Shown here: piece after piece, positions 22,456 to 33,033 of the stretch | How positions within the stretch are numbered: position 1 is the first letter of the stretch | Layout of the letters: each line of letters opens with the position of its first letter | Assembly (NCBI GenBank): GCA_905250115.1 | Contig: CAJNOI010000075.1 | Span: 1-64,000, forward strand | Direction: 5' to 3' | DNA from: Adineta steineri | Lineage: Eukaryota > Rotifera > Eurotatoria > Adinetida > Adinetidae | Length of the DNA stretch: 64,000 nt | Translations under genes and position numbers: made by a program | Notes under the pieces: model-generated | What the model was told of the DNA's origin: nothing | The model's database searches: none | Seen by the model: only the letters and a program-made list of their open reading frames with translations

Positions 22456-23800
22456 TGTTAATTATATTTGTGCTTCTGGAATATCCTCCATTTTTCATCA
22501 AAATTATTAATTAACCATATACATTTCATCGTCATACTGAGTTATGCTAGCATGTTAGTTTTATACTTTTTTCTTTGCTTATTATATTGTATTTCTTAGT
22601 CTACTTATTTGTTTTACAGTTATTGAATAAAGTGTAGGAAAAAATCCAAGTTTTTTTGTTTTCAGTGATATTAAATAGTTATTGATTGTCAACCACTTTG
22701 TGAAAATCATTTAATAGACAAGTGAATTTGTTAGATATGAAATAAAGTTTATCAAAAATGATTCTATATCGTATTCATTCTACTGAAAACGAAGTGTGCA
22801 CTGACTTTTCGGTTAACAATGTAAATCAGAAAGAATAATAAAATAATTTTTTACTTATTTATAATCATTTTTAAAAGTTTAAGATTAATGTATAAATGAA
22901 AACTTCATACTATTTCTTCGATATATGAAGTTATAATTGAGTTTTATGGCTTATAAAAAATACTACAATCGGAAATATTTGCTACGTATCCTTGTATATA
23001 TCCGTTCTTTCATCATGCTAAATACTGAAATAAATTTATGACTATACAAGTGTGGATCCCTTTCTTTTTCAATCTGCACTTACAGCCACCTACACCGTCA
23101 AGATGAAATAGTAGATCAGAATTTCGACTGTTCTGATCTATCTTTTCACATCGACCATAATATTGCAGTCAGTCTTGGTCCAAGCAATATCGGACATAGA
23201 TTTTATGTAATCGTTATCTTTGTCATTTTTCTGCCTTTTACTTTTCGTCATCGCGTAAATGTATGTTTGTTTCAAAAAGAGTAAGTATCTTTAAAGATTT
23301 ATGAGTTCGAACCTAATATATTTGTTGAGAAAATCTTGAGGGTGTGTGTATCTCATCGTTTAGCTCAAAGCAACACCCATCCTACGGCGTCATCTTTAAT
23401 AAATAGATTCGTTGGTAACTGCAGTTACCGAATGGTTAACCGATGGTTTCGATCGATTTGAGTGATATGGATTATCATGTAAGGTTTCTTTTCGCACAAA
23501 GTATTAGTTTTCATAGGTTAACATATATCTCTTGCTATAATAGTAATGCAATGCGGTGTATGACGATTTATTTTAAAACCACAAAAGGAGGAAATAAACG
23601 TAGATTTTTCGAACATTTTCAATTAACAACAAGCTATTTCTATCGGTCATCTTCTGTACAATAACAACGATAATTATAATTATAACGATAAACTTTTTTG
23701 TTACATTAAACTTGAAATCTTGAGAGTGTGTGGCTAGGAGTGTAAGTATAAATAAAAAATGGGATCACATGCACACCCACCCTCGAGATGGTTCAATAAA
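22456..23800. other. Intergenic between NACHT gene and M14 peptidase
   Basis: An AT-rich spacer, convergent 3' ends on both sides. It holds telomere-like repeat pieces at 23,082-23,106, 23,335-23,386 and 23,716-23,793. A polyadenylation-like AATAAA occurs at 22,626-22,631. The open frame at 23443..23664 has no support. Confidence 0.5.
23716..23793. repeat. Telomere-like inverted repeat
   Basis: ATCTTGAGAGTGTGTGGC on the left is matched by GCACACCCACCCTCGAGAT on the right around a ~40-bp AT-rich centre. It lies directly beside the stop codon of the M14 gene. Confidence 0.7.
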
Positions 23801-25243
23801 TCAGTCTAGTTGTGGTAATACTATTAACATTGCTCCGAGTTGTGATTGTACAAGCGTGCGAATAAGAATAGGTGTATAAGGTAAATTTTGTTCAATATCA
23901 TTTTTCCAATTATTAAGATGACGTTCAAGTTCTTTTTGAACATTTTCAAGTAATTTTATATCTCCAGATTTTTGTTGAATTTGTAACGTGATTGCACGAT
24001 CTAACATACTTACAATTAACATTTTATAAAATAATGAAATATATAATGCATCTGCCCGACTGGCAACCGTCGCTGGTTCAAGAGTAGAATTATCATTCAG
24101 GATAGCTTGTCGATAATTTGTAGCCATTGTATTACGTAACTCTAATGATGAACGAGAAGCACGATACAATGCTGAGTCATGTGTCATAGCTGTTTTAATT
24201 TGTTCAAGTAAATTCATTAGAATAGCATTACTTTGATCTTCTTCATCAAGTCCTTGAAGAAGTACATCGCGTCGTGTAACATTTGGAATGATTGTATTAT
24301 CTGTGACAACAGATGATTGAAAATATGGTACTTCTGTTACAAGAAATATTGTTTTATGTAGACCAATCTCTTTAAGATATTCACTACTACTGCTACCCCC
24401 ACACATGAGTGTTTCAGGATCGGTTTGTGTATGTTTTTCATAATAGTCATATGCCTCTGATAAACCGATAGTTCGATAGATCCCAGGTGCATACTCAGTT
24501 ATCCAAGGGTCCTCAGGTTCACCTTTAGCTAGAAATAATCCTAATGAAGATGGAAAACGTGCTAACTGAGGAAATATATCAGCGAAAGGATGGCTAATAT
24601 GATAATACATGCCACCGAAACCAGCATTATGTAAGCCATAAACAAAATCTGGCTGAACTAATTGAATAGCATGCATTAATGCTTGAGTTTCATTCGAAGG
24701 TGTTGTCCAACTATAGTTTTTATATGTTATTGGAAAAGTCCACTCAACTTGTTCTTGTAAACGTGGTCGATAAAAATATCGTGCATAATTACTAATAGTG
24801 AATGGACCGGGAAACCAACCTTCATTAAGACGTGTTCCATCTGGATCTACACATGGTATCAAATGCCAAGTGTATTTACTGAGTAACTCAGAATGATCGA
24901 ATAAAGTATTAAGTAAAAAATCGATTAAAAGTGTTCCAATTGGTTCGTTTGGATGTGGACATGCATAAAGTAATAGAGACTTCGCGCCATTGCCTATTGT
25001 TAACATTGAAATAGTCTCGCCATTTTGAGAATGTCCAATATCTCGATATTGTACTAAAGACGAATGTTCGAGTGCCAGATTACGTGAACGATTGATGAGT
25101 TCATCCACAGTGAAAAAACGAGAATAATCTGGAACACTATTCATTAGACTATCATAGACTGATATATTTTTTTTAACTAGAAGATAAAATTATCTTTTTT
25201 AAATAAATCTAACTAAAACCTTACTTTCAGTTGTACTTTGCAT
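23801..25243 (-). CDS. M14-family zinc carboxypeptidase, nearly intronless
   Basis: A predicted metallocarboxypeptidase of 464 aa. A tiny first exon (25243..25225, MQSTTE) joins in phase to one long exon (25176..23801). The zinc ligands are visible as HPNEP (H..E), followed by PDGTRLNEGWFPGPF and the third ligand in YGLHNAGFGG. The C-terminal catalytic glutamate is probably in FLVTEVPYF. It continues with ~180 residues of helical sequence with no motif. No signal peptide is seen, so a cytosolic location is likely. The sequence resembles bacterial M14 peptidases more than secreted animal carboxypeptidase A/B, which together with the nearly intronless structure suggests possible lateral origin. 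Confidence 0.82.
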
Positions 25244-25412
25244 ATTTATTAATTGTCTGAAAAATTAGAGAATAAATTCATAAATTATTTCATGTAAAAG
25301 TATTTTAAACATAGGTCGTGTGAAATGCAAAATTATAGTCTATAGAAAGGTTTATTGATGGAAAAAACAACATTTATTTCTTTATCAGTTTAGGTTTCAT
25401 TTTCACTAATAT

Positions 25413-25490
25413 TACCTTGAGGGTAGGTATGAGTGTGAGCCTAATAATCAACACATACTTATACGCACATTCACATCCTCCTCAAAATAG
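25413..25490. repeat. Telomere-like inverted repeat
   Basis: CTTGAGGGTAGGTATGAGTG faces CATTCACATCCTCCTCAA across ~35 bp. It is another copy of the dispersed family, just left of the scaffold gap. Confidence 0.65.
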
Positions 25491-25528
25491 TTTCAGCTAC
25501 CCTAATATCTCTCAAATCTATCTCTATA

Positions 25529-25722
25529 CTATTTTAGATAAAATGTTCATAGTGATAGAATCTCACCGCAAGTCCNNNNNNNNNNNNNNNNNNNNNNNNN
25601 NNNNNNNNNNNNNNNNNNNNNNNNNNNNNNNNNNNNNNNNNNNNNNNNNNNNNNNNNNNNNNNNNNNNNNNNNNNCTATTTTAGATAAAATGTTCATAGT
25701 GATAGAATCTCACCGCAAGTCC
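25529..25722. other. 100-N gap with duplicated 47-bp flanks
   Basis: The Ns occupy 25576..25675. The 47 bp before the gap (25529..25575) are identical to the 47 bp after it (25676..25722). This is the usual sign of two overlapping contigs placed end to end, so the gap may be zero or negative in length. Confidence 0.9.
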
Positions 25723-26882
25723 ATCTCTCACACAACTATTCAAATCCGCAAAGGTCAATCTCGAAAACTGATCTTCTTTATGTACATCAAGAATATTCCA
25801 TCTTCGTTATAATTCTGGTGTGTTTATAAAAACTTTGAATTAACAGTCAAATGATAAGTCTTGTTTCTAAAATGAAATCTCGATTAAGGTAGCTGTTGTG
25901 ATTCCTCACCTTCTAATCAAATCAGTATGTTTCTTTGAAGAGGGAGCGATGCGTATATGTATTCACTGAGTTACGAGTGTCTCACGTTCGACGAGAAAAA
26001 ACAACAGCGTGATTTAAGAGAATCATCGATGTTTCAGGCTGAATGTGAGTATCATATTCGCCTAGTACTTACACTCGCCCTCGTTTTTCGAGATAATTAA
26101 ATGATCCATGGATGACTTCTGTTATAACCTACACTTTGATTGGGCCATAAAACTGCCCCATCTACAGTATCGGTTCTTTTCTACCTACATCTCTCTCTCT
26201 TGCCTATATATAGGAGAGATTTATGTAGTCTCAGTATCAGGTGTTTAGTGTGATGGATATACATAGTGATCAAGGACGATAACAGGATTCTCACAACTTT
26301 CTTTAGAAAGATGTTTACAGAGACCAATATGTTTCTTGCAGTGTCCAATTTTGTTATATTTCCTATTCTATACTTTTCGACTACGATTAATTGAAATCTT
26401 TGCATCGAATTTCGCAAATTTATAATGCAAAATATTACCAAAATTTATCTCATTCTTATTGTGACGTAACATGAATGGTGATTGCCTTCTTTAAAAAAGT
26501 ATATTATTTCTAGGCATAGAGGTCAGTACAGAATCAATTTAGGGAAGACTATAGAATTATTTTAGTTTTTTTTGTCTAAGTCATAAGATATTTGTTGTTT
26601 TCTTCATAATAATCAGTTATTATTAATTATTGATCTTTATTATCGAATATGGTTAATACGTATAACAATAGAATCTTAATACATTATATTCATAATATAA
26701 TACCTAATAAATCAAAATGTTAACATAAAATACATATCATATGCATGATACCAGAGAAAAGATTTGGTGATATATTATTTTGAAATAAATATCACAGTAA
26801 GAAGAAGAAAACAATTATTACGGAATGATATTAGTACTGTTCACAATAAACAAAAGAGTAATGGAATTTTTCTATAAGTATA

Positions 26883-29235
26883 TCATTTTGAATAATGTTT
26901 AAATAACCATTGTTGCGATAGTTTATTAGGTTCACATTTTTTTAATTTAATTTGATCATTACTTGAAAGACCTTCAACATCAAGACAAAGATTGCTTGTA
27001 TGATGGACAAGTGTTCCATTCTATGATAAACGAAAAAATATGTAAATTCTATTTAAATTTTTTCTATTACATTAGCATGTGTCCATGTTTGATTATGATC
27101 ACTATGATTACAATTAATTAAAACAATTGATATGGAATCTGAAGTAACTGCACATCCATCTTCTCGACGTAATTGATAATCTTTCGTTAATGAAAGATAT
27201 TGATTAGCTGATCCAGTACTTTGACATGAATAAATTGATAATGGTATTGTTCCTTTTTCATCTTTACCTAGCGTATCCAAACATAAATGTGAATTCGAAT
27301 TTTTCACCTAATAAATAACAATATTTCTAGGATAAATTTTCTTGAAAATAAATTTCTTTACTTCTCCATATGCAAGAACATTTTCATCTGGAATGAATTT
27401 TTCTGGAAATACATTCTCGAGATACCATTTAAATGAATGACAATTCAAACGAGTACGAATTGCTCGACGATCTTCAACATCACCATAGTCTTTTCCCTAA
27501 ATCAAAAACAGCCTCTTATTAAATCCTATGAATCGATCTTACTTTAAGGTCTCCTCGATGCACATAATATAAACGTTTATATTCATCCATCCAAACTTCA
27601 GCTAAACGCATAGAATTTCGACCATGAACATCATCTTTACCTTTTGCTCCAGTCATATTATATGGATGACCTGGTCGATAGATATGACCAACACGAGAAC
27701 ATGGAACAAATTCAAGACTACCACCACACATCCATGTACGAAATGATAATTCTAAATTCTCACCTCCCCATACCTATTTATTCAATGGAAATCATCAGAA
27801 TAATTTCGAAAATCTTACTTCCATATCTTCATCTAAATAAATCATAGAATGAAAATTCTTAAATTAATCATATATAAAAAATCTTACCATAACCACCGAT
27901 TTCAAAGAAGTATTCTCTATTTGCAGCTAGAAGTCCACCCGCCATTGTTGGTGATCTAATAATGAATAATACAATTTTTTATTTCATTACAGATAACTAT
28001 TATCGTACGGATACGGATCAATTTTGGATTTTTGTGTATCACGTATTCGTTTTGGAATCGGGATCCATTGGAAATGCAATGACCACCAAAAACCACCTAC
28101 ACTTCCTAAACCTGAATTCTATAAAAACAAACTTAAATTACATGATTTATCAACAGCAATACTCACGCCGTATGCCATATTCTGATCACTAATCGAATCA
28201 ATGCTTGGACATAAAACTGCAGAGCGTTTTTCTTTTATTCGAGCAAGAATAGGTTCTAACCTATACAAAAGAAATATTTCAATCAAAATAATCAAAATTT
28301 TTACCATCCAGTATTAGCTTCACAATGAGCATCAAGAAAAACAACAACATCACCTGTAGCTATATAAATAAAAGCCAGATTTTTTTCTATTTTATTATTT
28401 TTGAAACTAAACTAACCATGTTTTGCTCCATAACTTTTCGCTTTAATTAATCCAAGTCTACTAGGTGCTCGTAAAACTCGAACTAATTCACCAAAATGTT
28501 CTTCACAATAATCATCTAATTTTTGACCCATTTCCTCTAAATAAAAACGATACAATTATTTTTTTTACAAAAATGTATCCGAACCAATATCTGATTGATC
28601 GTCAACTAAAATAACTTCTTTTAAAAACTTTTTCGGTGAACGATTTAAAACTGAATAAACAGTTCGAAGTACTGGTGACCAACGTTCATTTTTAAATACT
28701 ATTACAACGGATGCACTTGGTAAATCATCTGGATATTTTACTATTTTACATCTATTTTAAGAAGAAAAAAAAAGAATTAAACTAAAAACTAATTAAATAA
28801 CATACAATTCATGTCGAGTATCAGGTATTGATCTCCACAATGAGATTTTATCACTTGCACGTAAATTAAAAAATTCTTTTTTCATAACCGCATCTAAATC
28901 TTTTGATTCATTTGCCTAAATGAAATACTGAAACTAGATAAAGAATTTTTTCTTATATATATATTTTCAATTACTGTTAATGATACACCTCCTCCATTTT
29001 CACCAGGACAATCTTTACATTGTTCGGGTATTGTATAAGTTTCTCGATTAATACGTTTTCTAATTACAATCGAATCTGCTTTTGGTCTTTCATTTAAAGT
29101 AATAAGTTCTGATGGGGAGTTATTTTTACTTTCATAAGAGAACAATAGAATAGTAAAAATAATACAAAGAAATATTATAAATTTATTGCGACGGCGATAT
29201 ATATTCCAATAGAGATATCGATATCTAGGAAACAT
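26883..29235 (-). CDS. Polypeptide N-acetylgalactosaminyltransferase (GALNT)
   Basis: A Golgi type II membrane enzyme that starts mucin-type O-glycosylation by moving GalNAc from UDP-GalNAc to Ser/Thr. Thirteen exons (29235..28975, 28915..28806, 28751..28585, 28536..28417, 28359..28305, 28260..28167, 28118..28009, 27955..27888, 27832..27819, 27773..27543, 27496..27362, 27307..27071, 27020..26883) give 579 aa. A short basic cytosolic tail precedes the membrane anchor ([14 protein letters not shown]). The GT-A domain has SVVIVFKNE, the metal-binding DAH in VFLDAHCE, the Gal/GalNAc motif [13 protein letters not shown] and GHIYR. A ricin-type lectin domain with CLD repeats closes the protein. One exon is only 14 nt. 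The exact GALNT paralogue cannot be assigned. Confidence 0.93.
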
Positions 29236-29585
29236 CTGAAATAAATCAAAAATAATTTTCTTTGTTTCTAATTTTAATTGTTATGTTGTAAGGTTGAGAA
29301 AAAAATATTATTAATCATATGCAGCCATATAGAAATGACATTGAAGAATATTTTTATTTTCTACATTTTTGAATTCATTGCAAAATGATAAGACGAAATA
29401 TTTTCTATGAAATACAGATACAAAAAAAAATGCTGACGTATCAAGTTTAGAATGCGAAATTATATCTAGAAAGAGAAGGAATTTATTGTTTTTTTTTATT
29501 TGTGAATAATGATTAGAAAGTTATGCCTGAGTAAAAATACTATTACAATGATGAAATAGCTGATTCTTTTGTTTGTTGTTTATTT
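29236..29585. other. Intergenic
   Basis: AT-rich sequence upstream of GALNT and downstream of the lipoyl synthase relic; no recognisable feature. Confidence 0.5.
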
Positions 29586-29990
29586 TTAACAATATTTTCC
29601 GGTACGATAAAATGATCTGACAAGTGGTCCAGTTGCTACGTAAAGAAATCCAATTGATTCTCCATATTCTTGTAATTGTTGAAAAATTTCTGATCGAATA
29701 TATTCTTTAACTTTTAAATGTTGTCTTGTTGGTTGCATATATAAGAACACTTAATGATTGTTCACAATTAGCACGATGATCACGTACAGTTTCTATATGA
29801 TGTGCATAAACACCTAGATTTGGTTTTTGTTGTTTTATTAAACTTATATATTGCAATAGCCGTATTTTGTGGTTCATTTGGATCAAGTGCTGCAGGTTTA
29901 CCTGACGTTTTAACTGAACAAAAACGACAACCACGAAGTACATTCATCACGTAATAACATAATTATAGCTGTTGAATTACAATCTTCACC
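29586..29990 (-). pseudogene. LIAS: Lipoyl synthase relic (LIAS/lipA)
   Basis: Fragments of mitochondrial lipoyl synthase, a radical-SAM enzyme that inserts sulfur into octanoyl groups, are present in different frames. The order is [15 protein letters not shown], then [20 protein letters not shown] (part of the radical-SAM CxxxCxxC region), then [20 protein letters not shown]. The C-terminal block is [16 protein letters not shown] and [21 protein letters not shown] ending at a stop. The frame shifts at least twice and about 100 internal residues between the last two blocks are missing. The upstream half of the gene is not found in the window. An AG acceptor still precedes the first block, so an old intron-containing copy decayed here. 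A functional copy presumably exists elsewhere. Confidence 0.85.
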
Positions 29991-32046
29991 TAAATATTAA
30001 ATCATTTTTTAAAAATAAATACGAAATCAGTATCATCTGATTTATTTTCGAGAAACCGAAATTATTATATAGAGTTATTTAATATACAAAATAACTTCAA
30101 TATGATAAGGATAAAGTAAGATTTTTAACATTTTTTCTTCAAATTCCGGTAACATCATTTCTTTTTCTCTCACTTAACCTGTGATAATGCTCAATATTTC
30201 TTTTTTCTTCTTAACATTCGATCTATTCATATATATGTTGTAGGAAAAATTAAAATCCAGAAGAATTTAAAATTCTCCTAGGACAAATTAAAATGGGGAC
30301 CTTCCGTCGTAAATAAGTCATTTAGCGATAAGTGTATTCCCATCAGTTATGAATAACTTGAAAAGCAACATTGAAACGGTCAATATCTATTTCCTGAAGT
30401 CTAATCGTAGCATCACATGATTTTAAACTATAATGATGCTTATTAGTTGGATGAGAATGATACACCATTTTTTCATCATTCTATTAGATGATCCTTCTAT
30501 TTACTGCAGCACCCATTTTTCCTTAGGCTATCATTTTCAAGGATTTTCTCTGATGAGATATATGTTATTCAAGATAGTACAATAAATAAAATGTAGAATT
30601 CCAAATACTCGATGAACAACGAGTAAGAATAGTATTGTCAAAATTTAACTGAAAACAGATCGAACAAACAGTGCATAAGAATAAGAATAACAAAAGTGTC
30701 ATTTTTTAATACTCTACTAAAATCTACCGATTACAAAAAGATGAAGTCTAAACAACTTAATCGTCTAAAACTTCTCACTTGTGTTAGTACATATTATAAT
30801 ATACACTAAACTTAGCTTAGATTTTAAAGTAGTTTATTTCAAATTTTTAAATAATTTTTAATATGAAATTTATTTCTCTATGAATATAACACAATTGATA
30901 AAAAAAATTATTGTTATTTCAAATGTTTCATCTACTATAGTTCAAACATTGTACTCTCTTAATTAAAAAATTGTTTATTCTAACTATGATTTCTCTGACA
31001 TCTTTCTTTTTCTACATGCCGGTATCATTATATTTGACTACTCCAATAATTCTATATATAGAAACAAATGGCACGATTGTTTTATCGATCTAATCAATCG
31101 ATGAAATCTCATCTTGCATATGTATACACTCCTCCCATTCTTCCGTCACAGTTATTTATTCTTTCGTTTGGGAACAGTAGTATATATGATATCATCGTAT
31201 GAACAACAACAATTATAAAATTTCACAGTTTATATAAATATTTCGAATTTTAATGAAAACGAATTCATCGTCTTATATTGCAATTTTTCAGGTGAAACGA
31301 ATAGAAAATTTATACTCTATTGAATGACATTTCCTATCGTATTTTCTTTTCTCAATCTAATGAAAGACGTTTCTTTCGTCCCAGATGGTTAACACAAGCA
31401 AGAAAAAGAGAAGAAGAAGAAACAACAACAACAACATAGAAAAAGTCGGCGCAATCGACTCGATTAGCAAGAAAGCTTTGACATTTGACGTTCATCATCT
31501 GTTATTTCAATCACTGAAGATCATAGATACCTAAATAAAGAATCATTTATTGCGCCTCATTTTCACCTCAGAAAAAAAAGACAAAATTACTTTCTCTGTT
31601 CTTGTTCCACATCATTGACAAGCAAAAGAAATCCATGGAGATTAAACATATAACATCTGAAATTCACTTGAGCACTTGCTTTTACTCGGTATATTGTATA
31701 TACAAAAGACATTGATTAAACAAATATATATATATATTGATGATTCCGTTATGTGTCTCCGTAAAGTGCTGCTCTTCATGTATAATAGCAGAGATGTAAA
31801 TAATACAAACGTCTTTTTTCGTCCATCTGGACACCATTGGACTCGTGTGCATCTAGTTAATTAGGGCAAAAAGAAAACGATGACGACTCGCTAAGTTCAA
31901 TAAGCCGGAAATGTAAACAAGAAGAAGAAGACGACATAAATGCCGTAGGAGAGAATTTGTTTTGTCGTCCTTTTTCTTTTAGCAATCGTTTATGTTTATT
32001 TATACAGCAACAAAAAAAAAGAAAAGAAAAGAGAAAAAAAAGAACT
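29991..32046. other. Intergenic downstream of Meox
   Basis: About 2 kb of AT-rich sequence with (TA)n and GAA/CAA-rich runs near 31,400-31,440. No domain-bearing frame was found on either strand. It may contain the Meox 3' UTR and regulatory DNA. Confidence 0.5.
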
Positions 32047-33033
32047 CTAGTGGCTAGCAATGCTTTCATCATCTTCAGAATCTCCATCTTGTTCTTCATT
32101 ATTTGAATGGTAACATGTTTTTTGATTAACTTTATCAACTTTAGCTAAAACAGCACCACGAACACGTTTAAATTTCATACGACGATTTTGAAACCATACC
32201 TTAAAAAAAGATAAAAAATTTCTTCTTTTTTTTTTTTTTAATTTACTTTCACTTGTCGTTCGGTTAAACTAAGTGCAACAGCTATTTCATAACGACGTAA
32301 ACGTGTTAAATAATTATGTTTTAAAAATTCACGTTCTAATTCACGTATTTGATTTTTTGTAAAAGCTGTACGTTCTTTACGTGGTTTTGAATTGACAGGA
32401 ACTGATTGAGCTGGACTTATACCATTATTCATCGATAAAGATTCATTTGATGATGACGCTAAATAGAAAAAATATATATATATGTTTTATATTTTAAGTT
32501 CCTAATTAATACAAACCACCAGAAGATGAAGCTTTTGGACTTAATCGTATTGTTGATGATAAATCATTTTTATTTATTTGTTGTTTATAACTATTTGGAG
32601 AAATTAATTGAGATGATGATGGTGTTGTTGGTCCTCCTCCTATTGAAGGATTGTCTGCAAATAAATGATGATGATGATTATGAGCTTGTTCGCAATTGAA
32701 ATTAAAATTAAAATAAGCAGCTACGGTAGCTTTAGTTGATGCTGATGTATTTGATTTATAATCAAGATCAGTTGTTGGATTTGTTTGTTGAGGATTATAA
32801 GTAACATAAGGATGAGAATGATAATCAAATGTTGGATCATATTTTGAATTTGATGTTGGTGGTGCTGTAGGATGTGATGGTTGTGGGAACCAACAATCAG
32901 ATTGATTTGAATATGTACCTGTAGGATGATGATAAGGACGTATTGGGTATGTGGATTGAAATCGATGATAATCCATTGGTGAATAATGTTGTATATGTGA
33001 AGAAAATGCATGTAAACGTTGTTGTTCTTCCAT
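32047..33033 (-). CDS. MEOX: Meox (Mox) homeobox transcription factor
   Basis: A sequence-specific nuclear transcription factor of the ANTP class, linked in other animals to mesoderm and muscle patterning. Three exons (33033..32517, 32458..32247, 32199..32047) give 293 aa. The N-terminal 170 residues are His/Pro/Asn/Ser-rich, with a HHHH run as seen in Mox proteins. The homeodomain [20 protein letters not shown] ... [36 protein letters not shown] is diagnostic for Mox. The canonical [11 protein letters not shown] is here MKFKR (W56F). The tail is acidic ([12 protein letters not shown]). The intron between QVK and VWF is at the position common to many homeobox genes. It is flanked by gene-poor DNA of 2-2.4 kb, as expected for a developmental regulator. 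Confidence 0.92.

Larger units (their letters stand above)
25244..26882. other. Gene-poor region with scaffold gap
   Basis: No supported gene. It contains a telomere-like inverted repeat (25,413-25,490), the 100-N gap flanked by a 47-bp direct repeat, and a further diverged telomere-like repeat at 26,040-26,086. Short open frames span the gap only by virtue of its N content. Confidence 0.55.

Noticed and set aside
23443..23664. 73-codon + frame
   Set aside because: No family resemblance; lies in repeat-bearing intergenic DNA.
25417..25812. Frame running across the N gap
   Set aside because: Open only because Ns hide stops and flanks are duplicated.
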